DNA of 64,000 bases. It comes from Actinospineispora acaciae DSM 45401. Lineage in GTDB: Bacteria; Actinomycetota; Actinomycetes; Mycobacteriales; Pseudonocardiaceae. The DNA lies in contig NZ_JIAI01000001.1 of the NCBI RefSeq assembly GCF_000620785.1, positions 1,907,217 to 1,971,216 of the forward strand. Reading direction: 5' to 3'. The notes below the pieces were generated by a model. It did no database searches and was not told where the DNA came from. It was given only the letters and a program-made list of their open reading frames with translations. Every line of letters begins with the position of its first letter. Positions within the stretch are counted from its first letter, which is position 1. Below are positions 59,658 to 64,000 of the stretch, in pieces. Position numbers and translations under genes: made by a program.

Positions 59658-59674
59658 ATTTCACGTCATGAAAT
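59658..59674. promoter_or_regulatory. Palindromic regulon box upstream of the VOC/GH1 operon
   Basis: ATTTCA-CGTCA-TGAAAT, a perfect six-base dyad and the most symmetrical example of the TCA-N3-YA-TGAAA box, 17 bp upstream of the VOC start. Confidence 0.55.
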
Positions 59675-59718
59675 CTAATTAGGCAGTATGAAGAGGCTAG
59701 CAACGCGCTCTGAGCGCA

Positions 59719-60429
59719 TCAACCCTGGCCAGCCGCGGCGCTGAGCTCGGCCAGCGTGCCGAAGTGGTAGTCGGGCACGGCGACCGAGCTCGGGGCGGGC
59801 GTGGCGCCGAAGCCGTCGCGCCCGCGGCGCCGTTCGATCCAGCAGGTCGCATACCCGAGCCGCCGCGCCACCCCGATGTCGTGGTACTGGCTCTGCGCCA
59901 CGTGCAGCACGTCGGACCGGCCGATGTCGAGCACGCTCAGCCGGCCCTGGCAGTAGGCGAACACCCTCGGATCGGGCTTGTTCGCCCCGACCTCCTCCGC
60001 GGTGACCGAATCGTCGAAGGGGTCCCCGAGCGTGCGGCTCATCGCCCGCAGCGCCGCATTGTCCGCATTGGTCACGGCGACCAGGCGGAACCGGCGATGC
60101 AGCCCGGCCAGCGCCTCCGGTGCGTCGGGGAACGCCGGCCACGCCGAGATGGACCGCCGCAACGGACTCGGGTTCCCGCGACCGTCCAGGCCGGGCAGGT
60201 CGAGCCGGGCCGCCAGCCGCGTCGAGATCGGGTCCAGCATCTGGGTGAACGGCAGCTCCGGTGTGCGCCGTTGCTGCTCGCCCTCCTCGACGCCGAACGC
60301 CCGGAGAATCTCCTCACCGTCCCATGCCGACCCGGCCACCCGGCGCACGCACTCCACGATGCCGGCCTCGAAGTCGATCAGTGTCCCGACCACGTCGAAG
60401 GTCAGCGCCCGGAATCCGCGCAGGTTCAC
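59719..60429 (-). CDS. HAD-superfamily hydrolase (2-haloacid dehalogenase-like)
   Basis: A 236-residue HAD protein. The nucleophile Asp 12 is in LTFDVVGTLID (Val replaces the usual second Asp, as in L-2-haloacid dehalogenases), motif II is VAVTNADNAA, the Lys is in GANKPDPRVFAY and motif IV is VLHVAQSQYHDIGVA, all in order. GTG 60429 overlaps the MDR stop (GTGA). It may hydrolyse a phosphate or halide; the missing second Asp favours a dehalogenase-like mechanism. Confidence 0.87.
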   Translation of the reverse strand: MNLRGFRALTFDVVGTLIDFEAGIVECVRRVAGSAWDGEEILRAFGVEEGEQQRRTPELPFTQMLDPISTRLAARLDLPGLDGRGNPSPLRRSISAWPAFPDAPEALAGLHRRFRLVAVTNADNAALRAMSRTLGDPFDDSVTAEEVGANKPDPRVFAYCQGRLSVLDIGRSDVLHVAQSQYHDIGVARRLGYATCWIERRRGRDGFGATPAPSSVAVPDYHFGTLAELSAAAGQG

Positions 60430-61460
60430 GGCTCCACCACCAGCTTGCCGACGAAGTCCTTGGACCCGAAGTGCTGCTGCGCGGCCGCGAGGTCGGCCAA
60501 CGGGTACCGGGCGGCCACCAGCGGACGGAACGCACCGCGACCAACCAGGTCGACGACCGAGGCGAAGTCCTCGTGGGTGCCGAACGACGACCCGATCAGC
60601 GTGAGCTGGCGCAGGTAGACGGTCCGCAGGTCGGTCTCGACCAACGGCCCGGCGATCGCGCCCGCCACGACATAGCGGCCCAGGGGCGCGAGGACCCGCA
60701 GCAGGTCGCCGTACGACGGGCCCGCCACCACGTCGGCGACGACGTCGACCTCGTCGATCCCGACCGCGGCCAGCGCGGACGGGAGATCGGCGTCCCTGGC
60801 CACGACCTCGTCCGCGCCGATATCCCGGATCGCCGGGTGCTTCGCGGCCCCGGCGACCGCCACCACCCGCGCCCCGAGGGCCTTGGCGATCTGCACCAGC
60901 GACGACCCGACCCCGCCGGACGCGCCGGTCACCAGCACCGTCTCGCCCTTCCGTAGCCCCGCGCGCCCGAGCATCCGCATGGCGGTGGTGGCCGCGGTCG
61001 GCAGCGTCGCCAGCTCCGCGAACGACAGCGAACCCCCGACCGCGTGGGCGTTGCGCGCCGGCACGGTCACCAGCTCGGCGAACCCGCCATCGCGCTCGCT
61101 GCCGAGGTAGTCGGTGGTGACCAGGGCGCGCTCGCCGCCGTCGTAGATCATCGGATCGACCAACACCCGCTCGCCCAGCCGCGCCGGCGACACCCCGGCA
61201 CCGACCTGGTCGATCTCGCCGGCCACGTCGGCGCCCTGGATGCGCGGGAAGCCGAACGACGACCGGCGCCATCCGGTCCGCGCGCCCGGATCGTCCGGCG
61301 AGCCGTAGGCGCCCTCGCGGGTCCAGATGTCGGTGTTGTTCAGCGACGCCGCCCGTACCCGCACCCGCACCTCGCCGGGACCCGCGACCGGATCCGGGAC
61401 GTCCGTCCGGAACTCCAACGCCTCCGGTCCGCCGTAGCGCGTCAGTAGCACGGCCTTCAT
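60426..61460 (-). CDS. MDR-family NAD(P)H quinone oxidoreductase-like protein
   Basis: A 344-residue medium-chain dehydrogenase/reductase without the structural zinc cysteines: KAVLLTRYGGPEALEF, RAASLNNTDIW, IQGADVAGEI, LVTGASGGVGSSLVQIAKAL and the C-terminal QQHFGSKDFVGKLVV are typical quinone-oxidoreductase/zeta-crystallin features. ATG 61460 is five bases after GGAGGGG; GTG 61466 is less likely. It is divergent from a TetR regulator with an operator in its promoter and followed by the HAD gene, the pair probably being TetR-controlled. Confidence 0.9.
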   Translation of the reverse strand: MKAVLLTRYGGPEALEFRTDVPDPVAGPGEVRVRVRAASLNNTDIWTREGAYGSPDDPGARTGWRRSSFGFPRIQGADVAGEIDQVGAGVSPARLGERVLVDPMIYDGGERALVTTDYLGSERDGGFAELVTVPARNAHAVGGSLSFAELATLPTAATTAMRMLGRAGLRKGETVLVTGASGGVGSSLVQIAKALGARVVAVAGAAKHPAIRDIGADEVVARDADLPSALAAVGIDEVDVVADVVAGPSYGDLLRVLAPLGRYVVAGAIAGPLVETDLRTVYLRQLTLIGSSFGTHEDFASVVDLVGRGAFRPLVAARYPLADLAAAQQHFGSKDFVGKLVVEP

Positions 61461-61472
61461 CGTCACCCCTCC

Positions 61473-61491
61473 GGTATACCGATCGGTTTAC
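61473..61491. promoter_or_regulatory. TetR operator O1 upstream of the MDR gene
   Basis: GGTATACCGATCGGTTTAC, with a perfect ACCGATCGGT core, lies 13 bp upstream of the MDR ATG. It matches the second site near the TetR start. Confidence 0.7.
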
Positions 61492-61526
61492 TCCAGGAGA
61501 CCAGTCGACCCGCTCGAAGTCAACCC

Positions 61527-61540
61527 ACCGGTCGGTATAC
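61527..61540. promoter_or_regulatory. TetR operator O2 overlapping the tetR -10
   Basis: ACCGGTCGGTATAC is the inverted equivalent of O1 (GTATACCGAYCGGT shared) and includes TATACT (61536-61541), a -10 element eight bases before the tetR ATG. Binding would block both genes. Confidence 0.7.
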
Positions 61541-61548
61541 TCGCCGCC

Positions 61549-62121
61549 ATGTCCGTCGCCGCCCCCAGGACAGCTGCCGGGCGCCGCCTGCTCGAGTCCG
61601 CCTCGGCGCTGTTCTACCGGGACGGGATCACCGCCGTGGGCGTCGCCGGGATCGCGGATGCCGCCGGCGTCACGAAGAAGACCCTCTACGACTGCTACGG
61701 CTCGAAGGCCAACCTGGTCGCGGCCTACCTGACGCACCGGCACGAGACCTGGTGGGCCTACCTGCAACACCGCCTGGCCGACGCGCCCGCGCCACGCGTG
61801 CTCGCCGTGGTCGACGCCTACCTCGAGCACCCTCGGCTCGATCTCGACCGGGGATGCGGGTTCCAGCGGGGCGCCGCCGAACTGCCGGAGGGACACCCCG
61901 GCCTCGCCGTCATCCGCGACCACAAGGCCGCCGTCCGAACCGAGATCGCCCGGCTGCTGGCCGACGACCTCCCGGAGGCCCGCGACGTCGACCGCCTGGC
62001 CGAACACGTCTACCTGCTGCTGGAGGGCGCCGCGTTCCAACGCGGGATCGACGGACACCCCCAGGCCCTGCACCGAACGCGAGGGCTCGTCAGTGACCTC
62101 GTGACGCACGCCGACCACTGA
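61549..62121 (+). CDS. TetR-family transcriptional regulator
   Basis: A 190-residue regulator: HTH about 12-58 with LLESASALFYRDGI, GVAGIADAAGVTKKTLYDCY and GSKANLVAAYL; the C-terminal part with GCGFQRGAAELPEGHPG resembles regulators of MDR/oxidoreductase genes. The -10 lies so close that the message may be leaderless. It is divergent from the MDR/HAD pair and probably represses it through O1 and O2. Confidence 0.92.
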   Translation: MSVAAPRTAAGRRLLESASALFYRDGITAVGVAGIADAAGVTKKTLYDCYGSKANLVAAYLTHRHETWWAYLQHRLADAPAPRVLAVVDAYLEHPRLDLDRGCGFQRGAAELPEGHPGLAVIRDHKAAVRTEIARLLADDLPEARDVDRLAEHVYLLLEGAAFQRGIDGHPQALHRTRGLVSDLVTHADH

Positions 62122-62169
62122 TCCGCCCTGCTCATGTATCGATGACGGCTGCCGTGTAAATGTCCAACC

Positions 62170-62197
62170 TTGACACTTTCGGCTAAGTTCCTACACT
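62170..62197 (+). promoter_or_regulatory. Promoter of the MFS transporter gene
   Basis: TTGACA (62170-62175), a 16-bp spacer and TACACT (62192-62197) precede ATG 62246 by about 50 bases. Confidence 0.6.
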
Positions 62198-62245
62198 TCT
62201 CGTACGCCGCGACGACGCGGTGGACGCCAACTCCCGGGAGTCCTC

Positions 62246-63586
62246 ATGGCCACGGCCGCCCGCACTTCCGCACCCTCGATCCGCAAGGTCGCCCTGGCGA
62301 GCTCGATCGGCACCCTGGTCGAGTACTTCGACTTCTTCATCTTCGGCACGGCCTCGGCGCTGGTCTTCAACAAGCTGTTCTTCCCGTCGCTGGACCCGCT
62401 GGCCGGCACCCTCGCCTCGTTCGCCACGTTCGGGGTGGCGTTCTTCGTGCGGCCGTTGGGCGGGGTGGTCTTCGGGCACTTCGGCGACCGGGTCGGGCGC
62501 AAGACGATGCTGGTCGTGAGCCTGCTGACGATGGGCGTCGGAACGGCGATCGTGGGACTGCTGCCGACGTACGAGCGGATCGGCATCTGGGCGCCGATCC
62601 TGCTGGTCCTCACCCGCATGCTGCAGGGCGCGGCGGTCGGCGGGGAGTGGAGCGGCGCGGTGCTGATGGCCGCCGAGCACGCCCCCCGGCGCAAGCGGGC
62701 GTTCTACAGCAGCTGGCCGCAGGCCGGGGTCCCGGCGGGGCTCGTGCTGGCCACGGCGTCGTTCTACCTGGTCGAGCAGCTTCCGCCGGACGCGATGATG
62801 AGCTGGGGGTGGCGGGTGCCGTTCCTCGCGAGCGCCGTGCTGGTGCTGATCGGCCTCTACATCCGGGCGCGGATCGAGGAGTCGCCGGCGTTCCGGTCCG
62901 TGCGCGACAGCGGGCAGGTGTCGCGGTTCCCGGCGGCCGAGGTCCTGCGCTCGGGGAAGAGGTCCGTGCTCATCGCCATCCTGTCGATGGCGGCCAACAG
63001 CGTCTTCTTCTACACCGCCACCGTGTTCGCGCTGCGGTATGCCTCGCAGGAGGGCGGAGCCCAACGCGGCACCGTCCTGCTGGCGGTCATGGTTGCCGCG
63101 CTGCTGCTGATCGTCACGATGCCGATCACGGCGTTACTCGCCGACCGGTACGGCCGCCGGCCGGTGTTGCTCGCGGGAGCGGTGTTCGGGACAGCGGCGG
63201 CGTTCCCGTTCTTCCTGCTGCTCCACACTGGCAGCACCATCGCCATCCTGGCGGCGATGGTGATGGCGCTGCCGATCGCGCACAGCCTGCTGTACACGCC
63301 GCTGTCGGCGTTCATGCCGGAGCTGTTCGAGACCCGGATGCGCTACTCCGGCTCGGCGATCGGCTATCAGATCGGAGCCATGCTGTTCAGCGGCCCCACC
63401 CCGTTCGTCGCGACGGCGCTGTTCGCCTGGGCCGGCGCGGCCTGGCCGCTTGCGCTCTACCTGATGTTCGGTGCCGTGCTGACGCTGGCGGGCGTGTACG
63501 CGGCACGCGAGACCTACCACGACGACCTCAGGGACACCCCGGAACCGGTAAGAACCAGCGAGTCACCCGCCACAACGTCCGCGTGA
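62246..63586 (+). CDS. MFS transporter, metabolite:H+ symporter (MHS) family
   Basis: A 446-residue transporter with about twelve membrane segments. ALASSIGTLVEYFDFFIFGT is the MHS helix-1 motif, GHFGDRVGRKTML the loop 2-3 motif, LQGAAVGGEWSGAV helix 4 and LLADRYGRRPVLL the second-half repeat. Members carry citrate, shikimate, proline betaine or aromatic acids with protons. GGGAGTCCTC precedes the ATG. The SDR that follows 14 bp downstream suggests that the solute is oxidised or reduced next. Confidence 0.92.
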   Translation: MATAARTSAPSIRKVALASSIGTLVEYFDFFIFGTASALVFNKLFFPSLDPLAGTLASFATFGVAFFVRPLGGVVFGHFGDRVGRKTMLVVSLLTMGVGTAIVGLLPTYERIGIWAPILLVLTRMLQGAAVGGEWSGAVLMAAEHAPRRKRAFYSSWPQAGVPAGLVLATASFYLVEQLPPDAMMSWGWRVPFLASAVLVLIGLYIRARIEESPAFRSVRDSGQVSRFPAAEVLRSGKRSVLIAILSMAANSVFFYTATVFALRYASQEGGAQRGTVLLAVMVAALLLIVTMPITALLADRYGRRPVLLAGAVFGTAAAFPFFLLLHTGSTIAILAAMVMALPIAHSLLYTPLSAFMPELFETRMRYSGSAIGYQIGAMLFSGPTPFVATALFAWAGAAWPLALYLMFGAVLTLAGVYAARETYHDDLRDTPEPVRTSESPATTSA

Positions 63587-63600
63587 GAGCAGGAGGCGTC

Positions 63601-64000
63601 GTGAAACACGTCATTGTGACCGGTGCGGCGGGTGGGATCGGCTCCGCCGCGGTGGATGAGCTGTTGGCCGGTGGGTTCGCGGTCACCGCGATCGACCTGT
63701 CCACCGACGCGCTCGACCGGCTCCCGCACCACGCGCGCCTGCTGCCGGTCGCGGCCGACGTCACCGACAGCGGCGAGGTCGCCCACGCCGTCGCGGCCGG
63801 CATCGAACACCACGGCGCCCCGTACGGACTGCTCAACATCGCCGGCAACAACCGACTCGGCCCACTCGAAGACATCACCGACCAGGACTGGCACTTCCTC
63901 ATCGACGCCAACCTGACCAGCACCTTCCTCATGTGCCGAGAAGTCATGCCACACATGCGCCCCGCCGGCGGACGAGTGGTCAACACCGCATCCATCTTCG
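63601..64000 (+). CDS. Short-chain dehydrogenase/reductase, 3'-truncated by window edge
   Basis: The reading frame from GTG 63601 stays open to the window end (133 codons seen). It has HVIVTGAAGGIGSAAVDELL (NAD(P) motif TGAAGGIG), AIDLSTDAL after strand 2, NIAGNN in place of NNAG, and NTASIF, where the catalytic Ser begins, at the edge. AGGAGG lies five bases before the GTG. It is probably co-transcribed with the MFS transporter. Confidence 0.88.
   Translation, partial: MKHVIVTGAAGGIGSAAVDELLAGGFAVTAIDLSTDALDRLPHHARLLPVAADVTDSGEVAHAVAAGIEHHGAPYGLLNIAGNNRLGPLEDITDQDWHFLIDANLTSTFLMCREVMPHMRPAGGRVVNTASIF

Noticed and set aside
62120..62245. Riboswitch or attenuator before the MFS gene
   Set aside because: Only a promoter and a short TGTC/GACA dyad are visible; there is no conserved aptamer-like structure that I can identify.

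Overview
The window is high-GC DNA with frequent GTG starts, dense strand-specific operons joined by ATGA/GTGA overlaps, a single-chain acyl-CoA carboxylase, PknB-type kinase and FHA signalling genes and two DUF574-type methyltransferases. Together these point to a filamentous actinomycete (Pseudonocardiales/Streptosporangiales-like); the genus cannot be fixed from the sequence alone. I saw no rRNA, tRNA, CRISPR array, phage genes or transposase.

Region 1 (1-12.6 kb) is mixed housekeeping and regulation: a 5'-truncated DUF574 methyltransferase, a giant fused biotin carboxylase/BCCP/carboxyltransferase facing a PucR-type regulator, a DadA-like oxidase overlapping a DksA/TraR zinc-finger gene, a short GreA-like factor with a hypothetical partner, and a substrate-binding lipoprotein coupled to a second DUF574 methyltransferase. 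Region 2 (13.0-19.5 kb) is one tightly overlapping catabolic operon: NMT1/SsuA-type ABC importer, Ldh2-family oxidoreductase, RidA, GntR/FCD regulator, ACMSD-like amidohydrolase and two cupins, followed by a Tat-exported DmpA-like P1 peptidase. A 179-bp MITE-like inverted-repeat element abuts and supplies that peptidase gene's stop codon.

Region 3 (21-30.1 kb) holds a secreted small protein, a membrane protein, an operon of FHA protein, stand-alone copy of its C-terminal domain and Ser/Thr kinase, a TetR-controlled DUF1330/NTF2 pair, two small membrane proteins and a NarL-type two-component system.

Region 4 (30.1-59.7 kb) is the most striking part: an apparent glycoside/deoxysugar utilisation island. 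It holds four GH1 glycosidases, a GHL6-like glycosidase, two paralogous family-5 solute-binding lipoproteins (one with a full Dpp-type ABC importer, one beside an APC permease), two APC permeases, a RhaM-like mutarotase, four SDRs, two lactonase-type enzymes, an enolase-superfamily dehydratase, a VOC protein, a muconolactone-isomerase-like protein, a split 2-oxoacid dehydrogenase (E1 alpha/beta and a distant E2) and an IclR regulator. Three of the four GH1s share the same set of changes at the glycone-binding site. The motif TCA-N3-YA-TGAA recurs in or beside most promoter regions of the island, including that of the iclR gene, and looks like its operator. I infer import of a glycoside, cleavage, non-phosphorylative oxidation of the sugar through lactone and 2-keto-3-deoxy acid, and oxidative decarboxylation of the resulting oxo-acid; the actual substrate is unknown.

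Region 5 (59.7-64 kb) has a HAD hydrolase and quinone-oxidoreductase-like MDR enzyme divergent from a TetR regulator with two clear operators, an MHS-type MFS transporter and the start of another SDR that runs off the window.
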